A DNA stretch of 64,000 nucleotides from Colletes latitarsis (lineage: Eukaryota > Arthropoda > Insecta > Hymenoptera > Colletidae). The notes beneath the pieces are model-generated. The model searched no databases. It was not told the origin of the DNA and saw nothing but the letters and a program-made list of their open reading frames with translations. The number at the start of each line of letters is the position of its first letter. Position 1 is the stretch's first letter. Location: NCBI RefSeq assembly GCF_051014445.1, contig NW_027488366.1, forward strand, positions 10,744,001 to 10,808,000, in the 5' to 3' direction. Below are positions 28,301 through 43,000 of this stretch, one piece after another. The position numbers and the translations under genes are program-made.

Positions 28301-31300
28301 TGAAGTATGAGAAATATGAGAAAGTATGAGCCTGATGTGGGCAAATCCTAGACCTGACCTAGACCTAACATGCGTTATCCTCAATAATATTGATCGAAAC
28401 CAGGTTTAATCGACTGTTTCAGTGTGTTACCACATTACTACGTGATCCAAACCAGAAAAAAACCCAGGATCTGTTCAACGAGTATGTGAAGTGTGCGAAA
28501 GTATGAGTCTGATGAGGGCTAATCCCAGACCTACCCCAGACCTAACTTGCGTTATCCTCTAAAATATTTATCCAGACCAGGTTTCATTAAATGTTTCAGT
28601 GTGGTACCACATTACTACGTGATCCAATCCAGAAAAAGCCCAGGATCCGTTCAACAAGTATGTGAAGAATGCGAAAGTATGAGCCTGATGAGTGAAAATC
28701 CCAGACCAAACCTAGACCTAACATGCGTTATCCTCAAAAATATTGATCGAAACCTGGTTTAATCGACTGTTTCAGTGTGGTACCACATTACTATGTGATC
28801 CAAAGCAGAAAAAACCCTCGATCAGGTCAACATGTATGTTAAAACTGCGAAAGTATGACCCTGATCAGGGCAAATCCCCGGCCTAACCTAGTCCTAACAT
28901 GCGCTGTCCTCTAAAATATTGATGGAAACCAGGTTTAATTGACTGTTTCAGTGTTGTACTTCATTACTACGTGATCCACTCCAGAAAAAACCCAGGATCT
29001 GTTCAACGAGAATGTGAAGTGTGCGTAGGTATGAGTCTGATGAGTGAAAATCCCAGGCCTAACCTAAACCTAACATGCGTTGTCCTCAAAAATAGTGATC
29101 GAAACCTGGTTTAATCGACTGTTTCAGTGTGGTACCACATTACTATGTGATCCAAACCAGAAAATAACCCAGGATCTGTTCAACGAGTATGTGAAGTGTG
29201 CGAAAGTATGAGTCTGATGAGGGCAAATCCCAGACCTATCACAGACCTAACATGCGTTATCCTCTAAAATATTTATCAAGACCAGGTTTAATTGATTGTT
29301 TCAGTGTGGACCCACATTACTACGTGATCCAAACCAGAAAAAACCCAGGATCCGTTCAACAAGTATGTGAAGAATGCGAAAGTATGAGTCTGATGAGTGA
29401 AAATCCCAGGCCTAACCTAGACCTAACATGCGTTATCCTCAAAAATATTGATCGAAACCTGGTTTAATCGACTGTTTCAGTGTGGTACCACATTACTATG
29501 TGATCCAAACCAGAAAATAACACAGGATCTGTTCAACGAGTATGTGAAGAAAGCGAAAGTATGAGTCTGATGAGGGCTAATCCCAGACCTATCCCAGACC
29601 TAACTTGCGTTATCCTCTAAAATATTTATCCAGACCTGGTTTCATTGAATGTTTCAGTGTGGTACCACATTACTACGTGATCCAAACCAGAAAAAAACCC
29701 AGGATTTGATCAACGAGTATGTCAAGTGTGCGAAAGTATGAGTCTGATGAGGGCAAATCCCAGACCTATCCCAGACCTAACTTGCGATATCCTCTAAAAT
29801 ATTGATCGAAACCAGGTTTAATTGACTGTTTTATTGTGGTACCACACTACTACGGGATCAAAACCAGAAAAAACCCAGGATCTGTTCAACAAGTATGTGA
29901 AGAACGCGAAAGTATGAGCCTGATGAGGGCAAATCCCAGACCTATCCCAGACCTAACTTGCGTTATCCTCCAAAATATTTATCAAGGCCAGATTCAATTG
30001 AATGTTTCAGTGTGGTACCACATTACTATGTGATCCAAAGCAGAAAAAACCCTCGATCAGGTCAACATGTATGTTAAAACTGCGAAAGTATGACCCTGAT
30101 CAGGGCAAATCCCCGGCCTAACCTAGTCCTAACATGCGCTGTCCTCTAAAATATTGATGGAAACCAGGTTTAATTGACTGTTTCAGTGTTGTACTTCATT
30201 ACTACGTGATCCACTCCAGAAAAAACCCAGGATCTGTTCAACGAGAATGTGAAGTGTGCGTAGGTATGAGTCTGATGAGTGAAAATCCCAGGCCTAACCT
30301 AGACCTCACATGCGTTGTCCTCAAAAATAGTGATCGAAACCTGGTTTAATCGACTGTTTCAGTGTGGTACCACATTACTATGTGATCCAAACCAGAAAAT
30401 AACCCAGGATCTGTTCAACGAGTATGTGAAGTGTGCGAAAGTATGAGTCTGATGAGGGCAAATCCCAGACCTATCACAGACCTAACATGCGTTATCCTCT
30501 AAAATATTTATCAAGACCAGGTTTAATTGATTGTTTCAGTGTGGACCCACATTACTACGTGATCCAAACCAGAAAAAACCCAGGATCCGTTCAACAAGTA
30601 TGTAAAGAATGCGAAAGTATGAGTCTGATGAGTGAAAATCCCAGGCCTAACCTAGACCTAACATGCGTTATCCTCAAAAATATTGATCGAAACCTGGTTT
30701 AATAGACTGTTTCAGTGTGGTACCACATTACTATGTGATCCAAACCAGAAAATAACCCAGGATCTGTTCAACGAGTATGTGAAGTGTGCGAAAGTATGAG
30801 TCTGATGAGGGCAAGTCCCAGACCTATCCCAGACCTAACACGCGTTATCCTCTAAAATATTTATCAAGACCAGGTTTAATTGATTGTTTCAGTGTGGACC
30901 CACATAACTACGTGATCCAAACCAGAAAAAACCCTCGATCACGTCAACATGTATATTAAAACTGCGAAAGTATGACCCTGATAAGGCAAATCCCAGGCCT
31001 AACCTAGGCCTAACATGCGTTATCTTCTAAAATATTGAGCGAAACCAGGTTTAATTGACTGTTTCAGTGTAGTACCACATTACTACGTGATCCAATCCAG
31101 AAATAGCCCAGGATCTAGCCATGAAGTATGACAAATATGCGAAAGTATGAGCCTGATGGGGGCAAATCCTAGACCTAACCCAGACCTAACATACGTTGTC
31201 CTCTAAAATATTTATCAAGACCAGGTTTAATTGATTGTTTCAGTGTGGTCCCACATTACTACGTGATCCAAACCAGAAAGAACCCAGGATCCGTTCAACA

Positions 31301-33349
31301 AGTATGTGAAGAATGCGAAAGTGTGAGTCTGATGAGTGAAAATCTCGGGGCTAACCTAGACCTAACATGCGTTATCCTCTAAAATATTGATGCAAACCAG
31401 GTTTAATGGACTGTCTCAGTGTGGTACCACTTTACTACGTGATCCAAAGCAGAAATAGCCCAGGATCCAGCCATGAAGTATGAGAAATATGAGAAAGTAT
31501 GAGCCTGATGAGGGCAAATCCTAGACCTGACCTAGACCTAACATGCGTTATCCTCAATAATACTGATCGAAACCAGGTTTAATCGACTGTTTCAGTGTGT
31601 TACCACATTACTACGTGATCCAAACCAGAAAAAAACCCAGGATCTGTTCAACGAGTATGTGAAGTGTGCGAAAGTATGGGTCTGATGAGGGCTAATCCCA
31701 GACCTACCCCAGACCTAACTTGCGTTATCCTCTAAAATATTTATCCAGACCAGGTTTCATTGAATGTTTCAGTGTGGTACCACATTACTACGTGATCCAA
31801 TCCAGAAAAAACCCAGGATCCGTTCAACAAGTATGTGAAGAATGCGAAAGTATGAGTCTGATGAGTGAAAATCCCAGACCAAACCTAGACCTAACATGCG
31901 TTATCCTCAAAAATATTGATCGAAACCTGGTTTAATCGACTGTTTCAGTGTGGTACCACATTACTATGTGATCCAAACCAGAAAATAACACAGGATCTGT
32001 TCAACGAGTATGTGAAGAAAGCGAAAGTATGAGTCTGATGAGGGCTAATCCCAGACCTATCCCAGACCTAACTTGCGTTATCCTCTAAAATATTTATCCA
32101 GACCTGGTTTCATTGAATGTTTCAGTGTGGTACCACATTACTACGTGATCCAAACCAGAAAAAAACCCAGGATTTGATCAACGAGTATGTCAAGTGTGCA
32201 AAAGTATGAGTCTGATGAGGGCAAATCCCAGACCTATCCCAGACCTAACTTGCGATATCCTCTAAAATATTGATCGAAACCAGGTTTAATTGACTGTTTT
32301 ATTGTGGTACCACACTACTACGGGATCAAAACCAGAAAAAACCCAGGATCTGTTCAACAAGTATGTGAAGGACGCGAAAGTATGAGCCTGATGGGGGCAA
32401 ATCCCAGACCTATCCCAGACCTAACTTGCGTTATCCTCCAAAATATTTATCAAGGCCAGGTTCAATTGAATGTTTCAGTGTGGTACCACATTACTATGTG
32501 ATCCAAAGCAGAAAAAACCCTCGATCAGGTCAACATGTATGTTAAAACTGCGAAAGTATGACCCTGATCAGGGCAAATCCCCGGCCTAACCTAGTCCTAA
32601 CATGCGCTGTCCTCTAAAATATTGATGGAAACCAGGTTTAATTGACTGTTTCAGTGTTGTACTTCATTACTACGTGATCCACTCCAGAAAAAACCCAGGA
32701 TCTGTTCAACGAGAATGTGAAGTGTGCGTAGGTATGAGTCTGATGAGTGAAAATCCCAGGCCTAACCTAGACCTAACATGCGTTGTCCTCAAAAATAGTG
32801 ATCGAAACCTGGTTTAATCGACTGTTTCAGTGTGGTACCACATTACTATGTGATCCAAACCAGAAAATAACCCAGGATCTGTTCAACGAGTATGTGAAGT
32901 GTGCGAAAGTATGAGTCTGATGAGGGCAAATCCCAGACCTATCACAGACCTAACATGCGTTATCCTCTAAGATATTTATCAAGACCAGGTTTAATTGATT
33001 GTTTCAGTGTGGACCCACATTACTACGTGATCCAAACCAGAAAAAACCCAGGATCCGTTCAACAAGTATGTGAAGAATGCGAAAGTATGAGTCTGATGAG
33101 TGAAAATCCCAGGCCTAACCTAGACCTAACATGCGTTATCCTCAAAAATATTGATCGAAACCTGGTTTAATCGACTGTTTCAGTGTGGTACCACATTACT
33201 ATGTGATCCAAACCAGAAAATAACCCAGGATCTGTTCAACGAGTATGTGAAGTGTGCGAAAGTATGAGTCTGATGTGGGCAAATCCCAGACCTATCCCAG
33301 ACCTAACACGCGTTATCCTCTAAAATATTTATCAACACCAGGTTTAATT
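25400..33349 (+). repeat. 2.1-kb satellite block duplicated at offset 5819 bp, with nested copies
   Basis: About 25400-27530 matches about 31219-33349, the last family-A stretch before the A/B junction. A sub-block at about 26100-27400 also matches about 29450-30750 (offset 3351 bp). The sub-block with CTGATCAGGGC recurs near 23395, 26745, 28860, 30096 and 32564. Rare shared variants such as ATTGTGGTACCACACTACTACGGG confirm copying of ordered blocks. Confidence 0.8.
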
Positions 33350-36300
33350 GATTGTTTCAGTGTGGACCCACATAACTACGTGATCAAAACCAGAAAAAAC
33401 CCAGGATCCGTTCAACAAGTATGTGAAGAATGCGAAAGTATGAGCAAGATGATTGCAAATACCAGAACTAACCCAGACATAGCCAGCGTTATCCTCTAAA
33501 ACACTAATCGGAACCAGCTTTTATTGACTGTTTCAGTGAGGTACCTCATTACTACGTGGTACAAACTAGAAAAAACCCAGCATCTGGCCAACAAGTATGC
33601 GAAAAAAGCGAAAGTATGAGCAAGATGATTGCAAATACCAGAACTAACCCAGACATAGCCAGCGTTATCCACTAAAATACTATTCGGAACCAGCTTCTAT
33701 TGACTGTTTCAGTGTAGTACCACATTACTACGTGATACAAACCAGAAAAAGGCCAGGATCTGGCCAACAAGTATGCGAGAAATTCGAAGGTACGAGCCAG
33801 ATGAGGGCAAATCCCAGACCTAACCAAGACAAAACCGGCGTTATCCTCTAAAATATTAATCGCAACCAGGTTTAATTGACTGTTTCGGTGTGGAACCTCA
33901 TTACTACGGGATCCAAACCAGAAAAAACCCAGGATGTTGCCAACAAATATGCGAAAAACGCGAAAGTATGAGCCAGATAATTGCAAATACCAGAACTAAC
34001 CCAGACATAGCCAGCGTTATCCTCTAAAATACTATTCGGAACCAGCTTCTATTGACTGTTTCAGTGTGGTACCACATTACTACGTGATACAAACCAGAAT
34101 AAGGCCAGGATATGGCCAACAAGTATGCGAAAAATGCGCAGGTACGAGCCAGATGAGGGCAAATCCCGGATCTAACCGAGATATAACCGGCGTTATCCTC
34201 TAACATATTAATCGAAACCAGGTTTAATTGGCTGTTTCGGTGTGGAACGTTATTATTACGGGATCCAAACCAGAAAAAACCCAGCATCTGGCCAACAAAT
34301 ATGCGAAAAACGCGAAAGTATGAGCCAGATGATTGCGAATACCAGAACTAACCCAGACATAACCAGCGTTATCCTCTAAAACACTAATCGGAACCAGCTT
34401 TTATTGACCGTTTCAGTGAGGTACCTCATTACTACGTGGTCCAAACCAGGAAAAACCCAGGATCTGGCCAACAAGTATGCGAAAAATGCGAAAGTACGGG
34501 CCAGATGAGGGCCAATCCCAGACCTAACCGAGACATAACCAGCGTTGTCCTCTAAAATACTATTCGGAACTAGCTTCTATTGACTGTTTCAGTGTGGTAC
34601 CACATTACTACGTGATCCAAACCAGAAAAAGCCCAGGATCTGGCCAACAAATATGCGAAAAACGCGAAAGTATGAGCCAGATGATTGCAAATACCAGAAC
34701 TAACCCAGACATAGCCAGCGTTATCCTCTAAAATACTATTCGGAACCAGCTTCTATTGACTGTTTCAGTGTGGTACCACATTACTACGTGATACAAACCA
34801 GAATAAGGCCAGGATATGGCCAACAAGTATGCGAAAAATGCGCAGGTACGAGCCAGATGAGGGCAAATCCCGGATCTAACCGAGATATAACCGGCGTTAT
34901 CCTCTAACATATTAATCGAAACCAGGTTTAATTGGCTGTTTCGGTGTGGAACGTCATTATTACGGGATCCAAACCAGAAAAAACCCAGCATCTGGCCAAC
35001 AAATATGCGAAAAACGCGAAAGTATGGGCCAGATGATTGCAAATACCAGAACTAACCCAGACATAGCCAGCGTTATCCTCTAAAATACTATTCGGAACCA
35101 GCTTCTATTGACTGTTTCAGTGTGGTACCACATAACTACGTGATCCAAATCAGCAAAAAGCCTAGGATCTGGCCAACAAGAATGCAAAAATGCGAAAGTA
35201 CGGGCCAGATGAGGGCAAATCCCAGACCTAAACGAGACATAACCAGCGTTATCCTCTAAAATATTAATCGCAACCAGGTTTAATTGACTGTTTCGGTGTA
35301 GTACCGTATTACTACGGGATCCTAACCAGAAAAAACCCAGCATCTGGCCAATAAATATGCGAAAAACGCGAAAGTATGGGCCAGATGATTCCAAATACCA
35401 GAACTAACCCAGACATAGCCAGCGTTATCCTCTAAAATACTATTCGGAACCAGCTTCTATTGACTGTTTTAGTGTGGTACCACATTACTACGCGATCCAA
35501 ATCAGCAAAAAGCCTAGGATCTGGCCAACAAGAATGCAAAAATGCGAAACTACGGGCCAGGTGAGGGCAAATCCCAGACCTAACCGAGACATAACCAGCG
35601 TTATCCTCTAAAATATTAATCGCAACCAGGTTTAATTGACTGTTTCGGTGTAGTACCGCATTACTACGTGATACAAACCAGAAAAAGGCCAGGATCTTGC
35701 CAATAAGTATGCGAAAATTGCGAAAGTACGAGCCAGATGAGGGCAAATCCCAGACCTAACCGAGACATAACCGGCGTTATCCTCTAAAATATTAATCGCA
35801 ACCGGGTTCAATTGACTGTTTCGGTGTGGAACCTCGTTACTACGGGATCCTAACCAGAAAAAAACCCAGGATCTGGCCAACAAATATGCGAAAAACGCGA
35901 AAGTATGAGCCAGATGATTGCAAATACCAGAACTAACGCGGGAATAGCCAGCGTTGTCCTCTAAAATACTATTCGGGTCCAGCTTTTATTGACTGTTTTA
36001 GTGTGGTACCACATTACTACGTGATCCAAACCAGAAAAAGCCCAGAATCTGGCCAACAAGTCCGCGAAAAATGCGAAGGTACGAGCCAGATGATTGCAAA
36101 TACCAGAACTAACCGAGACATAACCTGCGTTATCCTCTAAAATTTTAATCGCAACCAGGTTTAATTGACTGTTTCAGTGTAGTACCACATTACTACGTGA
36201 TCCTAACAATAGAAAAACACAGGATCTGGCTATTCAAGTATGCGAAAAATGCGAAAGTACGAGCCAGATGAGGGCAAATCCCAGAACTAACCGAGACATA

Positions 36301-37299
36301 ACCAGCGTTATCCTCTAAAATATTAATCGCAACCAGGTTTAATTGACTGTTTCAGTGTGGTCCCACATTACTACTTGGTCCAAGCCAGAACAAGGCCAGG
36401 ATCTGGCCAACAAGTATGCGAGAAATGCGAAGGTACGAGCCAGATGAGGGCAAATCCCAGACCTAACCGAGATATAACCGGCAATATCCTCTAAAATATT
36501 AATCGAAACTAGGTTTAATTGACTGTTTCGGTGTGGAACGTCATTATTACGTGATCCAAACCAGAAAAAACCCAGCATCTGGCCAACAAGTATGCGAGAA
36601 ATGCGAAAGTACGAGCCAGATGATTGCAAATACCAGAACTAACCCAGACATAACCAGCGTTATCCTCTAAAACACTAATCGGAACCAGCTTCTATTGACT
36701 GTTTCAGTGTAGTACCACATTAGTACGTGATACAAACCAGAAAAAGGCGAGGATCTGGCCAACAAGTATGCGAGAAATGCGAAGGTACGAGCCAGATGAG
36801 GGCAAGTCCCAGACCTAACCGAGATATAACCGGCAATATCCTCTAAAATATTAATCGAAACTAGGTTTAATTGACTGTTTCGGTGTGGAACGTCATTATT
36901 ACGTGATCCAAACCAGAAAAAACCCAGCATCTGGCCAACAAGTATGCGAGAAATGCGAAAGTACGAGCCAGATGATTGCAAATACCAGAACTAACCCAGA
37001 CATAACCAGCGTTATCCTCTAAAACACTAATCGGAACCAGCTTCTATTGACTGTCTCAGTGTAGTACCACATTACTACGTGATACAAACCAGAAAAAGGC
37101 CAGAATCTGGCCAACAAGTATGCGAGAAATGCGAAAGTACGAACCAGATGAGGGCAAATCCCAGACCTAACCGAGACAAAGCCGGCGTTATCCTCTAAAA
37201 TATTAATCGCAACCAGGTTTAATTGACTGTTCAGGTGTGGAGCCTCATTACTACGGGATCCAAACCAGAAAAAACCCAGCATCTGGCAAACAAGTATGC

Positions 37300-40068
37300 G
37301 AAAAAAGCGAAAGTATGAGCCAGATGATTGCGAATACCAGAACTAACCCAGACATAACCAGCGTTATCCTCTAAAACACTAATCGGAACCAGCTTTTATT
37401 GACCGTTTCAGTGAGGTACCTCATTACTACGTGGTCCAAACCAGAAAAAACCCAGGATCTGGCCAACAAGTATGCGAAAAATGCGAAAGTACGGGCCAGA
37501 TGAGGGCCAATCCCAGACCTAACCGAGACATAACCAGCGTTGTCCTCTAAAATACTATACGGAACTAGCTTCTATTGACTGTTTCAGTGTGGTACCACAT
37601 TACTACGTGATCCAAACCAGAAAGAGCCCAGGATCTGGCCAACAAGTATGCGAAAAATGCGAAAGTACGGGCCAGATGAGGGCCAATCCCAGACCTAACC
37701 GAGACATAACCAGCGTTGTCCTCTAAAATACTACTCGGAACTAGATCCTATTGACTGTTTCAGTGTGGTACCACATTACTACGTTATACAAACCAGAAAA
37801 AGCCCAGGATCTGGCCAACAAGTATGCGAAAAATGCGAAAGTACGAGCCAGATGAGGGCAAATCCCAGACCTAACCAAGACATAACCGGCGTTATCCTCT
37901 AAAATATTAATCGCAACCAGGTTTAATTGACTGTTTCGGTGTGGAACCTCATTGCTACGGGATCCAAACCAGAAAAAACCCAGGATCATCCCAACAAATA
38001 TGCGAAAAACGCGAAAGTATGAGCCAGATGATTGCAAATACCAGAACTAACCCAGACATAGCCAGCGTTATCCTCTAAAATACTATTCGGAACCAGCTTC
38101 TATTGACTGTTTCAGTGTGGTACCACATTACTACGTGATCCAAATCAGCAAAAAGCCTAGGATCTGGCCAACAAGAATGCAAAAATGCGAAAGTACGGGC
38201 CAGATGAGGGCAAACCCCAGACCTAACCGAGATATAACCGGAGTTATCCTCTAAAATATTAATCGCAACCAGGATTAATTGACTGCTTCGGTGTGGAACC
38301 TCATTACTACGGGATCCTAACCAGAAAAAACCCAGGATCTGGCCAATAAATATGCGAAAAACGCGAAAGTATGGGCCAGATGATTGCAAATACCAGAACT
38401 AACCCAGACATAGCTAGCCTTATCCTCTAAAATACTATCCGGAACCAGCTTCTATTGACTGTTTCAGTGTGGTACCACATAACTACGTGATCCAAATCAG
38501 CAAAAAGCCTAGGATCGTGCCAACAAGAATGCAAAAATGCGAAACTACGGGCCAGGTGAGGGCAAATCCCAGACCTAACCGAGACATAACCAGCGTTATC
38601 CTCTAAAATATTAATCGCAACCAGGTTTAATTGACTGTTTCGGTGTAGTACCGCATTACTACGGGATCCTAACCAGAAAAAACCCAGCATCTGGCAAACA
38701 AGTATGCGAAAAAAGCGAAAGAATGAGCCAGATGATTGCGAATATCAGAACTAACCCAGACATAACCAGCGTTATCCTCTAAAACACTAATCGGAACCAG
38801 CTTTTATTGACCGTTTCAGTGAGGTACCTCATTACTACGTGGTCCAAACCAGAAAAAGCCTAGGATCTGGCCAACAAGTATGCGAAAAATGCGAAAGTAC
38901 GGGCCAGATGATGGACAATCCCAGACCTAACCGAGACATAACCAGCGTTGTCCTCTAAAATACTATTCGGAACTAGCTTCTATTGACTGTTTCAGTGTGG
39001 TACCACATTACTACGTGATCCAAACCAGAAAAAGCCCAGGATCTGGCCAACAAGTATGCGAAAAATGCGAAAGTACGGGCCAGATGAGGGCCAATCCCAG
39101 ACCTAACCGAGACATAACCAGCGTTGTCCTCTAAACTACTATTCGGAACTAGCTTCTATTGACTGTTTCAGTGTGGTACCACATTACTACGTGATACAAA
39201 CCAGAAAAAGCCCAGGATCTGGCCAACAAGTATGCGAAAAATGCGAAAGTACGAGCCAGATGTGGGCAAATCCCAGACCTAACCAAGACATAACCGGCGT
39301 TATCCTCTAAAATATTAATCGCAACCAGGTTTAATTGACTGTTTCGGTGTGGAACCTCATTACTACGGGATCCAAACCAGAAAAAACCCAGGATCTTCCC
39401 AACAAATATGCGAAAAACGCGAAAGTATGAGCCAGATGATTGCAAATACCAGAACTAACCCTGACATAGCCAGCGTTATCCTCTAAAATACTATTCGGAA
39501 CCAGCTTCTATTGACTGTTTCAGTGTGGTACCACATAACTACGTGATCCAAATCAGCAAAAAGCCTAGGATCTGGCCAACAAGAATGCAAAAATGCGAAA
39601 GTACGGGCCAGATGAGGGCAAATCCCAGACCTAACCGAGACATAACCGGCGTTATCCTCTAAAATATTAATCGCAACCAGGTTTAATTGACTGTTTCGGT
39701 GTGGAACCTCATTACTACGGGATCCTAACCAGAAAAAACCCAGGATCTGGCCAATAAATATGCGAAAAACGCGAAAGTATGGGCCAGATGATTGCAAATA
39801 CCAGAACTAACCCAGACATAGCCAGCGTTATCCTGTAAAATACTATTCGGAACCAGATTCTATTGACTGTTTCAGTGTGGTACCACATTACTACCCGATC
39901 CAAATCAGCAAAAAGCCTAGGATCTGGCCAACAAGAATGCAAAAATGCGAAACTACGGGCCAGGTGAGGGCAAATCCCAGACCTAACCGAGACATAACCA
40001 GCGTTATCCTCTAAAATATTAATCGCAACCAGGTTTAATTGATTGTTTCGGTGTAGTACCGCATTACT
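37300..40068 (+). repeat. Eight-monomer block duplicated at offset 1408 bp
   Basis: About 37300-38660 matches about 38708-40068, an offset of exactly eight monomers. The order of subtypes is kept, including the GTGAGGTACCTCATTAC monomer and the AAAAAGCCTAGGATC monomer. Scattered single-base differences show it is older than the 44.7-47.5 kb duplication. Confidence 0.75.
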
Positions 40069-43000
40069 ACGTGATACAAACCAGAAAAAGGCCAGGATCT
40101 GGCCAACAAGTATGCGAGAAATGCGAAAGTACGAACCAGATGAGGGCAAATCCCAGACCTAACCGAGACAAAACCGGCGTTATCCTCTAAAATATTAATC
40201 GCAACCAGGTTTAATTGACTGTTCAGGTGTGGAACCTCATTACTACGGGATCCAAACCAGAAAAAACCCAGCATCTGGCAAACAAGTATGCGAAAAAAGC
40301 GAAAGTATGAGCCAGATGATTGCGAATACCAGAACTAACCCAGCCATAACCAGCGTTATCCTCTAAAACACTAATCGGAACCAGCTTTTATTGACCGTTT
40401 CAGTGAGGTACCTCATTACTACGTGGTCCAAACCAGAAAAAACCCAGGATCTGGCCAACAAGTATGCGAAAAATGCGAAAGTACGGGCCAGATGAGGGCC
40501 AATCCCAGACCTAACCGAGACATAACCAGCGTTATCCTCTAAAATATTAATCGCAACCAGGTTTAATTGACTGTTTCGGTGTAGTACCGCATTACTACGT
40601 GATACAAACCAGAAAAAGGCCAGGATCTGGCCAACAAGTATGCGAGAAATGCGAAAGTACGAACCAGATGAGGGCAAATCCCAGACCTAACCGAGACAAA
40701 ACCGGCGTTATCCTCTAAAATATTAATCGCAACCAGGTTTAATTGACTGTTCAGGTGTGGAACCTCATTACTACGGGATCCAAACCAGAAAAAACCCAGC
40801 ATCTGGCAAACAAGTATGCGAAAAAAGCGAAAGTATGAGCCAGATGATTGCGAATACCAGAACTAACCCAGACATAACCAGCGTTATCCTCTAAAACACT
40901 AATCGGAACCAGCTTTTATTGACCGTTTCAGTGAGGTACCTCATTACTACGTGGTCCAAACCAGAAAAAACCCAGGATCTGGCCAACAAGTATGCGAAAA
41001 ATGCGAAAGTACGGGCCAGATGAGGGCCAATCCCAGACCTAACCGAGACATAACCAGCGTTGTCCTCTAAAATACTATTCGGAACTAGCTTCTATTGACT
41101 GTTTCAGTGTGGTACCACATTACTACGTGATCCAAACCAGAAAAAGCCCAGGATCTGGCCAACAAGTATGCGAAAAATGCGAAAGTACGGGCCAGATGAG
41201 GGCCAATCCCAGACCTAACCGAGACATAACCAGCGTTGTCCTCTAAAATACTATTCGGAACTAGCTTCTATTGACTGTTTCAGTGTGGTACCACATTACT
41301 ACGTGATACAAACCAGAACAAGGCCAGGATCTGGCCAACAAGTATGCGAAAAATGCGAAAGTACGAGCCAGATGAGGGCAAATCCCGGATCTAACCTAGA
41401 TATAACCGGCGTTATCCTCTAACATATTAATCGAAACCAGGTTTAATTGGCTGTTTCGGTGTGGAACGTCATTATTACGGGATCCAAACCAGAAAAAACC
41501 CAGCATCTGGCCAACAAATATGCGAAAAACGCGAAAGTATGGGCCAGATGATTGCAAATACCAGAACTAACCCAGACATAGCCAGCGTTATCCTCTAAAA
41601 TACTATTCGGAACCAGCTTCTATTGACTGTTTCAGTGTGGTACCACATAACTACGTGATCCAAATCAGCAAAAAGCCTAGGATCTGGCCAACAAGAGTGC
41701 AAAAATGCGAAAGTACGGGCCAGATGAGGGCAAATCCCAGACCTAACCGAGACATAACCGGCGTTATCCTCTAAAATATTAATCGCAACCAGGTTTAATT
41801 GACTGTTTCGGTGTGGAACCTCATTACTACGGGATCCTAACCAGAAAAAACCCAGGATCTGGCCAATAAATATGCGAAAAACGCGAAAGTATGGGCCAGA
41901 TGATTGCAAATACCAGAACTAACCCAGACATAGCCAGCGTTATCCTCTAAAATACTATTCGGAACCAGATTCTATTGACTGTTTCAGTGTGGTACCACAT
42001 TACTACGCGATCCAAATCAGCAAAAAGCCTAGGATCTGGCCAACAAGTATGCGAAAAATGCGAAAGTACGGGCCAGATGAGGGCCAATCCCAGACCTAAC
42101 CGAGACATAACCAGCGTTGTCCTCTAAAATACTATTCGGAACTAGCTTCTATTGACTGTTTCAGTGTGGTACCACATTACTACGTGATCCAAATCAGCAA
42201 GAAGCCTAGGATCTGGCCAACAAGAATGCAAAAATGCGAAACTACGGGCCAGGTGAGGGCAAATCCCAGACCTAACCGAGACATAACCAGCGTTATCCTC
42301 TAAAATATTAATCGCAACCAGGTTTAATTGACTGTTTCGGTGTAGTACCGCATTACTACGGGATCCTAACCAGAAAAAACCCAGCATCTGGCAAACAAGT
42401 ATGCGAAAAAAGCGAAAGAATGAGCCAGATGATTGCGAATACCAGAACTAACCCAGACATAACCAGCGTTATCCTCTAAAACACTAATCGGAACCAGCTT
42501 TTATTGACCGTTTCAGTGAGGTACCTCATTACTACGTGGTCCAAACCAGAAAAAACCCAGGATCTGGCCAACAAGTATGCGAGAAATGCGAAAGTACGAG
42601 CCAGATGAGGGCAAATCCCAGACCTTCCCGAGACAAAACCGGCGTTATCCTCTAAAATATTAATAGAAACCAGGTTTAATTGACTGTTTCAGTGTAGTAC
42701 CACATTACTACGTGATCCTAACAATAGAAAAACACAGGATCTGGCCATTCAAGTATGCGAGAAATGCGAAAGTACGGGCCAGATGAGGGCAAATCCCAGA
42801 CCTAACCGAGACATAACCAGCGTTATCCTCTAAAATATTAATCGCAACCAGGTTTAATTGACTGTTTCAGTGTGGTCCCACATTACTACTTGGTCCAAGC
42901 CAGAACAAGGCCAGGATCTGGCCAACAAGTATGCGAGAAATGCGAAGGTACGAGCCAGATGAGGGCAAATCCCAGACCTAACCGAGATATAACCGGCAAT

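Larger units (their letters stand above)
292..33445 (+). repeat. 176-bp satellite array, family A
   Basis: About 188 head-to-tail monomers in one orientation. A representative monomer counted base by base from GTTTCAGTGTGG to the next such motif is 176 bp. Landmarks in order are: the palindrome TGTGGTACCACA; TACGTGATCCAAACCAG; an A-run followed by CCCAGGATC; GCGAAAGTATGAG; CTGATGAG; two CCTAA-containing decamers; GCGTTATCCTC; AATATTGATCGAAACC; and GGTTTAATTGACTG. At least five monomer subtypes alternate, told apart by the block after GGATC: CTAGCCATGAAGTATGAG, CGTTCAACAAGTATGTG, TTGTCAACGAGTATGTG, AGTTCAACAAGTATG, and a CTCGATCAGGTCAACATG form. Small indels are rare and I see no interior non-satellite insertion. 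A centromeric or pericentromeric role is an inference from size and homogeneity only. Confidence 0.95.

Noticed and set aside
292..33445. CRISPR-like or other prokaryotic repeat array
   Set aside because: The repeat fills the whole 176-bp unit with no unique spacers, monomers diverge by substitutions throughout, and the interrupting elements are eukaryotic non-LTR retrotransposons.
535..33499. Many plus-strand ORFs of 63-89 codons with nearly the same product, beginning MRYPLKYLSRPG
   Set aside because: They recur once per satellite unit or two. The monomer is 176 bp, not a multiple of three, so the frame closes within one unit. There is no promoter or family match. They are a by-product of the repeat sequence.
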